Assembly: GCF_900660515.1 (NCBI RefSeq)
Contig: NZ_LR214972.1
Location: forward strand, 1-64,000
Length of the DNA stretch: 64,000 nt
Reading direction: 5' to 3'
Source of the DNA: Mycoplasmopsis bovirhinis
GTDB taxonomy: Bacteria; Bacillota_I; Bacilli_A; Mycoplasmatales; Metamycoplasmataceae
Every line of letters starts with the position of its first letter. The first letter of the stretch is position 1. Position numbers and translations under genes: made by a program. The notes beneath the pieces are model-generated. The model was given only the letters and a program-made list of their open reading frames with translations. It searched no databases and was not told the DNA's origin. Below, piece after piece: positions 1 to 12,046 of the stretch.

Positions 1-588
1 TTGAGTTATTATTTAACTTATAATACTTTAGATCCAAATTTAATTAATTCTAGAGCATTATTAGTTACTGACTCACCTTCTTACTCATATTCTACAATTG
101 AAGATTTCTTGCTTTTGGCTTTATCTAATGCTAAAAATTCAATTAAAATTGCTACACCTTATTTTACCTTAACTAGCTCTTTAGAAAAATTACTAATTGT
201 TGCTTTAAAGACTGGTGTACAAATTACAATTTATTTCCCTGGATTAGCTGATAAAAGATTGGTTTATAAAACAGGCTTAAACCAACTTAACCGTTATATT
301 AAATTTGGTTTAAGAGTTAAAATTTATAAAGATCATTTTTTGCACTCAAAAATGGGTTTAATCGATGATGAAATTGCTTGGATAGGAACAAACAATTTAG
401 ATCCTCGCAGCATGTTTTCGCAATATGAAACAGTTGATATTTTACATGGCCCAATAGTTGATGAATTAAGACTTTTATTTGCTACTTATGATAAAAAGTC
501 ATTTAACTGACATAAAGTTCCAAACATAGAGCGTAAGTATAATAAAATTGAAAACTTCTTTTTTAATTGAATTAAAACTTTAATATAA
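1..588 (+). CDS. Cardiolipin synthase-like phospholipase D protein, C-terminal part (5' end outside window)
   Basis: The gene is cut by the window start; 195 codons remain, reading through two TGA tryptophan codons to TAA. The fragment contains one complete HKD phosphodiesterase motif (HSKMGLIDDE followed by GTNNLDPRS), the hallmark of the phospholipase D superfamily, and ends as bacterial cardiolipin synthases do. Family members of this type join two phosphatidylglycerol molecules, or a PG and a phosphatidyl donor, to make cardiolipin at the inner face of the membrane. Only the second HKD half is visible, so the N-terminal membrane segments cannot be checked. The family is clear; cardiolipin synthase rather than another PLD enzyme is the usual call in mycoplasmas. 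Confidence 0.85.
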
Positions 589-595
589 TTTGTGG

Positions 596-601
596 TATAA
601 T
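596..601 (+). promoter_or_regulatory. Extended -10 promoter element of the HPr gene
   Basis: TATAAT preceded by TGG (TGnTATAAT form), about 53 bases before the HPr start codon. The extended TG and AT-rich surroundings match the typical mycoplasma vegetative promoter. The same form recurs before several genes in the window. Confidence 0.6.
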
Positions 602-653
602 TATAGTTGCTATTAATCAAAATAATACTTATAATATAGAAAGGTTTCGTAAT

Positions 654-917
654 ATGAAAGAATTAAAATGTAAAATAATTGATCCAATTGGTTTACATGC
701 ACGTCCTGCTTCATTGGTAACAGCTGTTGCTGCTAGATTTAAATCTGAAGCAAAATTATCATATGAAGGTCGTGAAGGTAATTTAAAGTCAATTATGAAC
801 ATTATGGCGCTAGGAATTAAATGTGGCGCAGAAATTACAATTAAAACTTCAGGTGAAGATGAACAAGAAGCAATTGATGCAATCAAAAAAGCTCTTGTAG
901 ATCACCAATTAATTTAA
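654..917 (+). CDS. ptsH: Phosphocarrier protein HPr
   Basis: An 87-residue protein of normal HPr length. HPr carries phosphate from enzyme I to the sugar-specific EIIA domains of the phosphotransferase system in the cytoplasm. The active-site histidine is His15 in the motif GLHARPAS. The regulatory serine is Ser46 in LKSIMNIM, where HPr kinase acts in Firmicutes relatives. The start has an upstream AAAGG ribosome-binding sequence and its own promoter at 596-601. A hairpin follows directly, so the gene is probably monocistronic. Confidence 0.97.
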   Translation: MKELKCKIIDPIGLHARPASLVTAVAARFKSEAKLSYEGREGNLKSIMNIMALGIKCGAEITIKTSGEDEQEAIDAIKKALVDHQLI

Positions 918-940
918 TAAATATTATTATTTAAATAATA

Positions 941-972
941 AAAAAGTGACTTGATTTCTCAAGTCCTTTTTT
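941..972. terminator. Bidirectional terminator between HPr gene and pgk
   Basis: A seven-base-pair stem, GACTTGA (948-954) with TCAAGTC (959-965), is flanked by an A-run on the left and a T-run on the right. It can therefore end both the plus-strand HPr transcript and the minus-strand pgk transcript. Confidence 0.8.
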
Positions 973-979
973 ATTTGAA

Positions 980-2167
980 TTATTTTTTATCTTGAATTGC
1001 AACTATACCAGGAAGGGCAATTCCTTGTAAGAATTCAAGGCTCGCTCCACCACCAGTTGAAACGTGTGAAAACATTGCTTCCATACCAAGCTTTTCCACA
1101 GCAGCAACACTATCTCCGCCACCGACAACAGTATAGGTATCTTTTAATTCAGCAATTGCCTTGCAAACTGCTAAAGTACCATGTTTGAAGTTTTCAAATT
1201 CTGCTACTCCCATAGGACCATTTCAAACAACTGTCTTAGCATCTTTTAAAGCAGCTTGCACAGCTTGAATTGATTTAGGCCCTAAATCAAGTGCCATAAA
1301 ACCATCTTTGATTGCGCCAATTTGGATTTGAGGTTCAACATCCTTAAATTCACTTGCAACAGCATGGTCAATAGGTAAAACAACTTTGTGTGAATATTTA
1401 GCCAGGAAATCTTTTGCAAGATCTAAGTAATCATCTTCAACTAATGAATTACCAACAGGAATACCTTGAGCTTTTAAGAAAGTATAAGCCATTCCACCAC
1501 CAATTATCATTTTATCAGCAATTTTAATCAAGTTTTCAAGTACTTTAATTTTATCTGATACTTTAGCTCCACCAATAATTGCAACATATGGGTGTGCAGG
1601 GTTTTTAAGTACTTTTTCTAAAGATGAAACTTCTTTTTCCATTAAATAACCTAATGCTGATTCTTTAATGTTGTTTGCAATACCAACATTTGATGCATGG
1701 GCACGGTGTGCTGTTCCAAAAGCATCATTAATGAAAACATCTGCCAACGAAGCTCAATATACTCCTAGCTCAAAGTTATTTTTGCTTTCTGCTTTGTCAT
1801 TTAAATCCTCATAACGTGTATTTTGTACTAATACTACTTCACCAGGTTTCATTTCATTAATTACTTTTTCTAAAACTTGACCTTTAGTTTGTTCTACAAA
1901 CTTAATTGGTCTTTTAAGTTGTCTTGCTAATTCAAAAGCTACAGGTTTTAAAGTATGTTTTACTAAACAAGTTTTTTCTTTAACTCTACCGTGGTGTGAA
2001 AGTAAAATTAATTTACCACCATCATTTAAAACTTTTTCTAAAGTTGGCAATGCAGCAATAATTCTTTTAGTAGATGTAATTTGTCCATCTTTAATTGGAG
2101 TATTAAAGTCAACTCGAACTAAAACTTTTTTACCAGTTAGATTTAAATTGTCAATTGTTTTTTTCAT
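980..2167 (-). CDS. pgk: Phosphoglycerate kinase
   Basis: A 395-residue protein of normal length, read through two TGA tryptophan codons. It transfers phosphate from 1,3-bisphosphoglycerate to ADP in glycolysis, the main ATP source of fermenting mycoplasmas. The N-terminal domain has the substrate motif [12 protein letters not shown] and the SHHGR segment. The C-terminal nucleotide-binding domain shows [16 protein letters not shown] and the conserved [11 protein letters not shown] and [11 protein letters not shown] blocks. The ATG at 2167 is preceded by a strong AGGAGG site. It converges with the HPr gene on a shared terminator and lies apart from gap at 15.5 kb, so the two glycolysis genes are not one operon here. 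Confidence 0.98.
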
Positions 2168-2350
2168 ATAAATTCCTCCTAATTCTTTTATGATTTATAT
2201 TATAAAAGATTTTTTAAGATTTAAAGCATTAAACTATAAAAATAGTTAAATAATTTTAACAGCAAAAATATATAAAATTTATAGCTTTTAAATTGATTAT
2301 TTTTAAAAACTAAAATCTGTGGTAAAATACTTAATATTAGGGTGGTTAAA

Positions 2351-3373
2351 ATGAAATTATCATTAATATCAATTGTGACAAATGAAGAAAAGGATTTAGG
2401 ATATTATCTTAAATCACTTGAGGAGCAAACAAGCCAGGAATTCGAAATAATTTTATGTTTAAGTAATACTAGTCAACGTAACTTAGATTTAATCAAAGAA
2501 TTGGTCCCATACCAATTAAAATTTGGTCCAAGGCTTAAATATATTTATAATTCCAAACAAAATAATGCTCAAGAACATTTACTTAATGCCTATCGAGTGA
2601 CAAGTGGTGAATATTCAGTAGTCTTTAATACTGATATTAGCGTCATAAAAAATACTTATATTGAAAAAATGATTCAAGCTATTGACCAAGCAAAAGTTGA
2701 TATTTTAGAATTTAAACCAAGAATTAATGGTTCAATTTCTTGAAAGCCACAAGCTAGGGTTGTAGAAGGAAGGGAAATTAATCTAAAATATCATAAACTT
2801 GTTTTTGCTTATACATACCCATTTATTTTTAATAAAATTATTAAAAAATCTTTATCAAATAAAATGCTTAATTATAAGTTTAAAACAATTAATAATAACA
2901 AAATGTGTCTTGAATTAACCTATATGTTGTTTTTAGAAGCCAAAACTTATATGTATTTAGATTATAAAATATTTCGGGAGTACTATCCAACTGATATATG
3001 ACTGAATACTAAAAACTATGTATCAGTTTTTGACAATGTTCAAAGTATTTTAGAAGCTAGGCAAATAAATTTGATTGATGAGTTATTATATGCCAAATAT
3101 TACTTCGTTAAATTACTCTTAACTGCTTTTTTAACTGAAACAAAGTTTATGTATCGTAATATTTATAAAACCAAAGAAGATATTGCTGAAAAACGTAACG
3201 ATAAAATCTTTGAAAATCATTTAGAAATAATTAAAAAAATCGAACTAACTTATAAAACAAAGGATTATTTCCTTACTAACCCATATTTCTTGCGTAACAA
3301 TAGCGAAGTTGTGCTGCTTTCAACTCCAGTTTCTAAGTTAAAAAACCTTAAAATTTTAAAAAAACTCAGTTAA
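2351..3373 (+). CDS. Family 2 glycosyltransferase
   Basis: A 340-residue protein starting with the GT-A/GT2 signature (LSLISIVTNEEKDLGYYLKSLEEQ) and carrying the expected Asp-containing nucleotide-sugar segment (VVFNTDISV) near residues 90-98. Such enzymes move a sugar from a nucleotide sugar to a lipid or surface polymer at the cytoplasmic membrane. Donor and acceptor cannot be told. ATG 2351 is chosen over the in-frame GTG at 2342 because AGGGTGG just upstream fits as its ribosome-binding site, and the GTG lies inside that site. A TGGTAAAAT promoter-like element sits at about 2320-2328. An RDD membrane protein follows after five bases, probably cotranscribed. Confidence 0.8.
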
Positions 3374-3378
3374 TTTAC

Positions 3379-4011
3379 ATGCATAAAAATTCTGGTTTTT
3401 TTAAAAGGTTTCTAGCAAATATTATCGATTTGACTTTGTTCACTTCGTTAATATTGCTGCTTTTTTATTTTTTGACATTTTCAAAAAAAGCCCCTTTTTT
3501 ACCTTCACAAGGTGTTTTTTACTTTGGAGTTATTTTTATTCTAATAAGTATTATGCTTATTTATTTATTAATCCCAATTGTTTTTAAAGGGAAAACAATT
3601 GGCCTTTGACTTTTAAAACTAAAGATTATTGATACAAAAACTAAAAGTTTTAAATATGTCTTAGTCATCAAGAGAAACTATTTTTTAAGTTTTTACTTTG
3701 GGATTGTCGTAATATTGATCCTAAGTTTTCTATCTCCCCAAAGTTTTGTGATCAATAATAAAAACCAAATAGCTTTAAAAGATGATTTATACCACCAAAT
3801 TATTCTAAGGATCATAACAATGCTTTTATCAATTAATTTCCTTTTAGTTCTAGCAGGATACTTTATGCTGCTAGTTTCCAAAAGAAATTTAACCTTAATT
3901 GATTTATTAACTGAAACAAGAATTGTTGAAGATAAAAAACTTCAACAATTAATTAGTGAAATTAAATTTCTGCCACAAAAAAACACCCGCAGAAAATTTG
4001 TTTATAAATAA
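3379..4011 (+). CDS. RDD-family membrane protein
   Basis: A 210-residue integral membrane protein with about four hydrophobic segments. It begins with the RDD-type signature FFKRFLANIIDLTLF (conserved Arg and Asp in the first helix) and has the later motif GKTIGLWLLKLKI seen in this family. RDD proteins are poorly characterised; ion or small-molecule transport has been suggested for some. It starts five bases after the glycosyltransferase stop and ends nine bases before the helicase start, so all three read like one transcript. The family call is good; the function is unknown. Confidence 0.75.
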
Positions 4012-4020
4012 GGAGTAATT

Positions 4021-6231
4021 ATGTTATTTTTAAAGAAAATTGATTTATTAAGTGATTTAAATGAAAAACAACGAGAAGCGGTGGTTTATTTTGACACTCC
4101 GCTTCGGATTATTGCTGGAGCAGGATCAGGAAAAACCAAAGTTTTAACACGAAAAGTTTCATATTTAATTAATGATTTAAATGTTCCTGTTGACGCTATT
4201 TTAGCTGTTACGTTCACAAATAAAGCCGCCCAAGAATTAGTTCAACGTATTAGCAACTATTGTCAACAAGATATTAAAAAAATTAATGCTAAAACTTTTC
4301 ACTCATTTTGTGCTGATGTCTTACGCAAAGATATTAGAGAACTTGGTTACCCAACTAGTTTTCAAATTATTGATGAACAAGATAAAGATGCAATTTTAAA
4401 GAAAATTTATAAAGGTTTAGAAATAACCACAAGTGAAATTCCTTATAAAACTGCTTCACAATATATTTCTTGAGCTAAAAACTTTTCAGAAGATCCAAAG
4501 GAATTTGCTAAAATTTTAGCTCAAGAAAAAAAACCTTCAATTTTAAATAAAATCTACATTGAATATTTAAATGAATTAGCAATTAATGGATCATTAGATT
4601 TTGATGACTTAATTATTCAAACTCATAAACTTTTTACAATGCGCCCAGATATTTTAGCAAAGTATCAAGTTAAATTTAAATATATTTTAATTGATGAGTT
4701 TCAGGATACAGCTTCATTGCAATATGATATTATGAAAATGCTTTATACTAAAGATACTCATTTAACAATTGTTGGTGATCCTGACCAAACTATTTATAAT
4801 TGAAGAGGAGCGAAGGTTGATTTAATTTTAAATTTTGATAAAGATTATCCTGATGCTAAAACAGTAATTTTAGATTTAAATTATCGTTCAACTAAAAAGA
4901 TCTTAGAAGCAGCTAATAAATTAATTAAACATAATAAAATTCGTTTTAGTAAAGATTTAGTTACTGAAAATGAAGACGGTTCTAACTTAGAATATCAACA
5001 TTTATACAATGAAGAAGCTGAAGCTTCTTGAGTGGTAAACAAAATTAATGAGCTTAAAAAACAAAAAAATCCACTTCGTTCAATTGCAATTTTATTTCGC
5101 TCTAACTACTATTCCCGTGCCTTTGAACAAGCTTTAGTTGAAGCTAATATTCCTCATAAATTAATTAATGGAACTAAATTTTACCAAAGAGATGAAGTTA
5201 AAGATGCCATTGCCTTTTTGAGAGCTCTTTTTGATGGTCACCAAATTTCATTTGAGCGAATTATTAATGTGCCAAGCCGGGGGATTGGTGAAGTAAAATT
5301 GCAAAAAATTCGAGATTTTGCCTTAGCAAGACATAAAACAATGTTTTGAGCTTTAAAAGATCACTTTAAAGAATTGAGTCCCAAAGAATTTGGAACTGAG
5401 TTTTTAAAAAATAAACTAAGACCTTTTATGCAAAAAATTTTAATTTATAAAAATGCAATTGAAACTAAGAAACTGAAAATCAGTAGAGCACTTGATTTAT
5501 TTTTAGATGAAGTAGGTTATTATGAAAGTATTAAAAACGATAAAAACTTACGGGGAACTGCTAAAGATAATGTTAAAGAACTAATTAAATCAATTGAAAA
5601 CTGAGAAAAAACCCATGTAACAGGTACTTTAGAAGATTACCTTAATATGGTGAGTTTGCTATCGGTTAGTGATGAATATCATAATAAAACTAACTATGTT
5701 ACTTTAATGACAATCCACTCTTCTAAAGGTTTAGAATATGAAAACGTCTTTTTAGTTGGATTAAGCGATGGAGTTTTTCCAAGTTTTAGAATTTATGATG
5801 AAGGAGATTTTATCAATAATTCTAAAGGAAAAACAACTGATGAACTTTTAGAAGAAGAACGTCGTTTAGCTTATGTTGCAATTACTAGGGCAAAAAAGAA
5901 ACTGTTTATTTCTTCTTCAAGAGGAATGATTTATGCTTCAGAAAAATTTAAAGTTCCTTCGCCATTTTTAAAAGAGATGGGTATTAACCTTGGTGATACA
6001 ATTTTATTAGATGACCCAACTAAATTTGCAGAAAATAACGAAACTTATAGTGAAGTTGTTTCTAAAAATTCAAAAATTATTGTTGGTGATATTATTTCGC
6101 ATACAATTTTTGGTGAGGGCGTTGTGGTGCAAGTTGGTTCAAGCAATGATATTGAAGTGCAATTTCATAATGATGGAATTACACGAAAACTTAATAAAAC
6201 CCATCCAGCAATACGACTTTTAAGCAGGTAA
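4021..6231 (+). CDS. UvrD/PcrA-type superfamily 1 DNA helicase
   Basis: A 736-residue protein with all SF1A helicase motifs in order: Walker A AGAGSGKT with Lys38, motif Ia TFTNKAAQE, DEFQD motif II, GDPDQTIYNWRGA motif III, LNYRST motif IV, TIHSSKGLEYENVFLVG motif V and YVAITRAKK motif VI. It unwinds duplex DNA 3' to 5' in repair and in removing stalled complexes. Five TGA codons are read as Trp, including the conserved NWRGA one. An AAGGAG site precedes the ATG. Mycoplasmas often have two UvrD-like genes, so pcrA versus uvrD is not assigned. Its stop is one base from the next start. Confidence 0.95.
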
Positions 6232-6232
6232 T

Positions 6233-7864
6233 ATGAGCTTATACTTTGGATTGATTTTTCTGTTTAGTTTATTACTTACTAGCGTTTTAACTTTAGCACT
6301 AATATTTTGTATTTATTTATATTATTTTGCATCATGGGATATCATGCACTATGAAATTGATATGAATAATTTAAGGGTAATTCGTTTAAATAAACGTAAT
6401 AAATATTTAGCAACTGTTTTAGATGTAAAAAATAGTAGTGTTGGAATGTTTAAATATGGTTCATTAAAAGAGTTTTTAGGATATTTTGATGATGATTCAA
6501 AACTTAATATTAATAAAATATTAGCTGATAGTTATATAACTAACGTAACTTATAAGTTAGATGTAAAGTTAAATGATGATATTATTAAAAAAACCCATTT
6601 TTTAACTTGATTTTTATTTAAAATAGAAAAATTTATTATTAGAAAACATCAAACTCATTTAACTATTTATGCTACTAGTACTAATAAATTTTTATGCACC
6701 TTAACTTGAAGTAAATGATTCAGTAATAAAAAACTTTTTAAATTTGATGATTTTAAACAAAGTGAAGATAAACTTGCAAAATGAAAAAATTTTGTTGTTG
6801 TTGGTTTTTTGCTTAAAACAAGCAAATATAACTATCCATTTTTTAATACTGATCTTAAAATAATCTTAAAAACTGTAAATTTAAAAAAACGTTATGTTAA
6901 AGTTTTTAAAGATCAAGACATAATTTATTTATTAATTAAAAATTTATCAAGCTTTAAATATAATTCATTATTAAAAAAGATTAGTTATTTAAATAATTAT
7001 TCTAATTTAAATGATTATTATTATAAACTAACAATCTTTAGATATCCTTTACTAAATACTTTATATTACAAGCATAATTTGAAAGAAATTTTAAATTATG
7101 CCTTATATAATCTTTATATAACAAAAAAACCAAACGATTATATCAATTTTAAAGCTAGTTTATTAAAAGATGAAAAATATCTAAACTTCACCAAAAGTCT
7201 TAATTTATATAAAACTTTAAATGCCAATAGCCAAGATTTTGATTTATTTATTCAAGAAGTAACTAACACCGAATACATTGATGAAAAAATTTCTTTAGAT
7301 TTAGTAAAAACAGATATCTGGCACCAGGAGATTAGCAAAGACCAAATAGATTTTTTTCAAGCTATTCCATATTTAGAATATAAATATCAAAATCTTTGGT
7401 TTGATTATTTAGATAATTATGCTAAAACAGAAAATAAGGCAATTTTAGTAAAATTATCGCAAGAGAGATTTTTGCGTACTGATTTTTTAATTAATGATAC
7501 TAAAGCAATATGTTTATTATATGCTGATTATGATGATTTTAGTTTTAATAGACTTAATACTAAAATTTTATTACATGGTAAATTAAATTTTAAATATGGA
7601 GTTTATTTAACTAATATTACAAAAAGCACATATAACTTAGTAAGCGCTTTACAAAACTTAAAATACATTGTTTTAAGTAAAGAACTATGTTTACAATTAA
7701 AAAATTGAGCATTGATTTTTTCTTGCTTTCATTTAGTTAAATTAGCTAGAGAAAAAAACATTACTGTCATTTTTGAGCAAATTGATCCAAATTGAGAAAC
7801 TTTAATTTTTGAAAAACTGCAAATTGAATATACATTAAAGACTTTTGTAAAATTAGAAAAATAA
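6233..7864 (+). CDS. Conserved-looking hypothetical protein with one N-terminal membrane segment
   Basis: A 543-residue protein that I do not recognise. Residues about 5-32 form one strongly hydrophobic helix (LIFLFSLLLTSVLTLALIF). The rest is charged, rich in Lys, Asn, Leu and Tyr, and probably cytoplasmic. Aromatic-rich segments such as YNYPFF and YLEYKYQNLWFDYLDNY are scattered through it, without nucleotide-binding or catalytic motifs. The ATG lies one base after the helicase stop, so it is translationally coupled to a DNA-repair gene, and a strong terminator follows at once. No function is proposed. Confidence 0.75.
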
Positions 7865-7869
7865 AATGA

Positions 7870-7898
7870 AAAACAAACATGTTGCCATGTTTGTTTTT
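7870..7898 (+). terminator. Rho-independent terminator after the hypothetical gene
   Basis: A stem of twelve pairs (AAAACAAACATG with CATGTTTGTTTT) and a four-base loop, ending in T residues, starts six bases after the stop codon. It ends the operon that begins with the glycosyltransferase. Confidence 0.85.
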
Positions 7899-8226
7899 AA
7901 AACTAACATTTATTTTAAAATAAGTCACAAAATAGTAAGGTTAGCTTTACAAAGCCAGGTAAAGCCAACAAAACAAAACTTAAAAATTTTTATTGGATTT
8001 AGGAGACAACAGAAAATATATTGTGTTAATTTAATAAAAAAATGAAAGGTACTGTTTAGTAAAAATTTAAATTATAAATGTCCTAAATCCAAAAATATTA
8101 TACTAAAAATTATTAATTATTTATTATTTTTTTATTATTTTGATTATTTTTAAAAACTAAGTAAAATTTAACTAGTTTTTTTAGTTAAATTGAATTAATT
8201 TTTAGTAAATAATATAAAATTAAACC
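7899..8226. other. Intergenic region with two nested inverted repeats before dnaE
   Basis: About 330 bases without an open frame. It holds a short hairpin (GCTTTAC 7944-7950 with GTAAAGC 7959-7965) and a longer-range perfect 12-base inverted repeat (TTGGATTTAGGA at 7993-8004 with TCCTAAATCCAA at 8081-8092). The dnaE promoter is probably the TATAAA at 8213-8218, right at the start codon. The inverted repeats could be a small structured RNA or a decayed element; no known RNA family was recognised. Confidence 0.4.
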
Positions 8227-11160
8227 ATGAAAGATATTATTTACTTACATACTAATACTGAATATTCTTTTTTGAATTCAACTATAAGATTAGATGAACT
8301 TTTTAATTTAGCTAAATCTAAAAAAGTTAAATATTTAACTTTAACAGATTTTGAAAATTTCCATGCTTTACAATTTTATTGAAATTTTCAAAATGAATAT
8401 GATTTTAAACTAATTTTAGGTTTAGAACTGAATTTGAAAGAAGGTTTTAAAATTATTGCTTTAGCTAAAAATGATCAAGGTTTTTTAAAACTTAAAGAAC
8501 TAGTTTTAGCTAAAAGTAATAATTTACTAGTATCATACTATGATTTAAATGATCCAAATTTATACTTAATTGATCATTTTGAAGAGGGTTTCAAAGCTAA
8601 AAATCTTGAGCTTGATAAATTATTTAATAATTTTTATTTAAATGATAAAAAAATGCAAGCACACCAAACTGTATATGCACCCACCAAAAAGATCTTATAT
8701 TTTGATGATAACGAGCTTTTACCTATTTTAAATAATATTGGTAATTTGTCTTATCAAAAAAAATTATATAGTGAATATTATGAACCAGGTGAATTTGATA
8801 ATGTTGATGAAGGTGTTTATCAAAATATTTTAAATATTGTTCAATGCATTAATTTATCAAAACCTTCTAGTGATTTAAAATTACCGAAATATAGCGAGAA
8901 TTCTAAAGAAGATTTGCAAAAATTAATCAATAATCATACTTACCAAGAACTAATTAAAAAATATGATAAAGACTTAGTTGATAACCGTATTAAACTTGAA
9001 TACCAAGTTATAAAAAAACTTGGCTTTATCGATTATTTTTTAATTATTCAAGATGTAATTAAATACGCAAAACAAAATAATATTTTAATTGGCCCAGGTC
9101 GAGGATCAGCTTCTGGATCATTAATTTCTTATTTAATTGGTATAACAAGTGTTAATCCACTTGAATTTGATTTACTATTTGAAAGGTTCTTGAATTTAGA
9201 AAGAATTGGCCTTCCAGATATTGACATTGATATTCAAGACAATAAACGTGATGAATTATTTTGATACTTAGCTAATAAATATGGCTTTGATAAAGTTGCA
9301 TTTATTTCTACTTTTCAAACTTTAGCTTCAAAAAATTCATTGAGAGATGTTGGAAGATATTTAGGTATTTCAAAAGCAGAAATTGATGAAATTTCGGCAT
9401 CAATTTCATCACATGATGCTTCGCTTTTAGAAGCATATGAGAAAAATAAAAAATATGCTTTATATGCTAAAAAGTATCCCCAGCTACATTTACTTGCTTC
9501 AAGAATTGAAGGTTTACCAAGACAACTAGGAATACATGCTGCAGGATTTATTATTAGCAATATATCTTTAATTAATCTAGTACCAATTCAAGTAAGTAAT
9601 TTTAAATTAAACCAATTACAAATGACAATGAATAATTTAGAACAATATGGATTAATCAAGATAGATTTTTTAGGATTAAAAAATCTTACATTTATCAACG
9701 AATTAGAACAAGAAATTCCTAAAGAATTGCATTTTGAGCAAATTATTAATGATTCAATTTCTTTATTTAATGATAAACCCACCTTTGATTTATTAAATTC
9801 AACCTTAACTGATGGAATTTTCCAACTTGAATCACCAGGGATGCGAAATGCCATTAAAGAAGTTGTGATAGATAAATTTGATGACATATACGCAGTTTTA
9901 TCTTTATTTAGACCAGGGCCAAGTAAATATATAAAAACTTATGCTAAAAATAAAGCTAATCCTTTATTTATTGAGAAAGTGCATCCTTTGTATGATAATA
10001 TTGTTAAACACACTTATGGGATTATCGTCTACCAAGAGCAAATCATGCAAATAGTCCAAGATGTTGCTAATATGTCTTTTTCAAAAGCAGATTTATTTAG
10101 AAGAGCAATTTCTAAGAAAAAAGAAGGCGAATTAAAATTATATAGAGATGAATTTTTTGCTGGAGGGCTTAAAAATGGATTTAATGAAACTACTTTGAAA
10201 AAAATTTACAGTAATATTGAAAAATTTGCGGATTATGGTTTTAATAAATCGCATGCAGTAGCTTACGGAATAATTAGTTATAAACTAGCTTATTATAAAG
10301 CTAGGTTTCCAATGATATTTTATAAAGTATTATTATCTAATATAGGAGTAGATCAAAATACTATTAAAATGTATGCTGAAGAAGCAGCTCTTTTTAACAT
10401 TAAAGTTAAAATTCCTAACATTAATTTATCAACTGAGTATGCCACTTTAAATAATAAAGAAATATATTTAAGCTTTGCTTTAATTAAGGGTATTGGCCAG
10501 GCTGCAATTGATAAGATTTTAACAGAAAGAAATAGAGCTGGGAAATTTACTAGTTTTATCTCATCATGACTTAGACTAAAAGCTAGTGGCTTAGGAGAAA
10601 GTATTTTAGAAACTTTAATTAAGGCAGGTTCTTTTAATAATTTTGCAAATCTTGCAACCTTGCTTTCAAGTTTAGATATTTGTCAAGATTTTTATGAACT
10701 TTTTAAATTTGAAACAAAAAATCATCAAGAACCCTTAGAATATTTAGATACTTTTATAAAAAAACATAATTTAGGTGATCATTTACTAAATTTAAAAGAT
10801 CATGATAAAACCTTAGAAGACCAGTGAGAAATAAAACTTTTAGGCAATAAATATACGAATGAGGTTTGATCTAGTGATGCTAGATCAAATCAAAATTTAA
10901 ATAAAATTTGCTTAGCATCATTGCAAGAGAAGGCTCAATATTTAAAAGTTGAAATTTTGAGTGTTACTAAAGGAGCTAAAGATAACCAATTAAAATTTAA
11001 GTTGCAAGATGAATCTAAAGTAGTTACTGCATCAAGTTGAAGTGGAAAGTTCTTACCATGATTAAATGCAGTTTTACCTCAAAAAGTTAGAGTCTTAGCT
11101 CTAAAAAAAGGTAATTTCTATAACATTAAAGATATTATGGAGTTAATAGATGAAGAATAA
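8227..11160 (+). CDS. dnaE: DNA polymerase III alpha subunit, DnaE type
   Basis: A 977-residue replicative polymerase of the DnaE class. The N-terminal PHP domain starts with IYLHTNTEYSFLN. The polymerase palm carries GPGRGSASGSL and the metal-binding PDIDIDIQD near residues 331-339. The third acidic region and fingers include ESPGMRNAIKE and FRPGPSKYI; YGIIVYQEQ and FNKSHAVAYG are typical of the family. Firmicutes-type bacteria use DnaE beside PolC for lagging-strand synthesis. No ribosome-binding site precedes the ATG, and a TATAAA ends eight bases before it, so the mRNA may be leaderless. It overlaps the next gene by eleven bases and heads a replication and repair cluster. Confidence 0.95.
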
Positions 11161-12043
11161 TTTACGTAGCTTAGTAATTGATGGCAATTACATGCTTTTT
11201 CAATCATTTTATGCTACTTATCGTGGTGATCTTACAACAATATTGCGCACTTCTAGCGGCATTACAACTAATGCCATAGCAATTTTTTTATCTCAATTAA
11301 TCAAATTAATTAAATTTATAGAACCAACACATTTAATGATTGCTTTTGATGCTGAAGGTAAAACTAAACGACATGAAATTTTTCCAGAATACAAAAAAGG
11401 GCGTATGAAACCTCCGCAAGAATTATTTGATCAATTTGATATTATTAAAAAATTACTAAGTTTATTAAAAGTAAAATGAATTGAACAAGCAGGTGATGAA
11501 GCTGATGATATTATCGGAACATATTGTAAAAATTTTGAGGGTCAAAAATTTATCTTTTCTTCAGATAAAGATTTATTACAATTAGTGGATCAAAATACTT
11601 CTTACATTATAAAAAAAGGTTATGAACTATCTTTAGTTACTTTTGAAAATTTCTTTGAAATTTACCAAATGCATCCTAAAGATATTACCAGCTATAAAGG
11701 TTTAAAAGGTGATTCAAGTGATAATTTACCTGGTGTGAAAGGAATAGGAGATAAAACTGCCATAAAATTAATTGAAACATATGGAAATTTTCAAAATCTT
11801 TATGATCTTTTAGAATCAAATAATTTACCTGAATCTAAAAGTATTTTAGATAAATTAGTTAAAGGTAAAGAATCTGGATTTTTATCTTATAATTTATCAC
11901 AAATTAATACTAAGATTTTAAATCTTAGTTTGGATCCTAGTGAATACAAAATAAATTTTGATTATGATAATGCTTTAGAATATATTGAAGAATTAGAACT
12001 AAGTAAATTTAAAAAAGATTTAAAAAGTTTATTAAAAAAATAA
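11150..12043 (+). CDS. 5'-3' exonuclease (FEN-like, PolI N-terminal domain homologue)
   Basis: A 297-residue stand-alone 5' nuclease like those replacing full-length DNA polymerase I in mycoplasmas. Acidic metal ligands lie in VIDGNYMLFQSFYA, IAFDAEGKTKRHE, QAGDEADDIIGTY and SSDKDLLQLVD. The helix-three-turn-helix DNA-binding segment is KGDSSDNLPGVKGIGDKTA. It removes RNA primers and flaps during lagging-strand maturation. Its ATG lies inside the last codons of dnaE, which suggests coupled expression with the lagging-strand polymerase. Confidence 0.93.
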
Positions 12044-12046
12044 CTT

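Noticed and set aside
7993..8092. RNase P RNA or tmRNA in the pre-dnaE spacer
   Set aside because: The hallmark conserved sequences are missing and the region is too short; only inverted repeats can be claimed.
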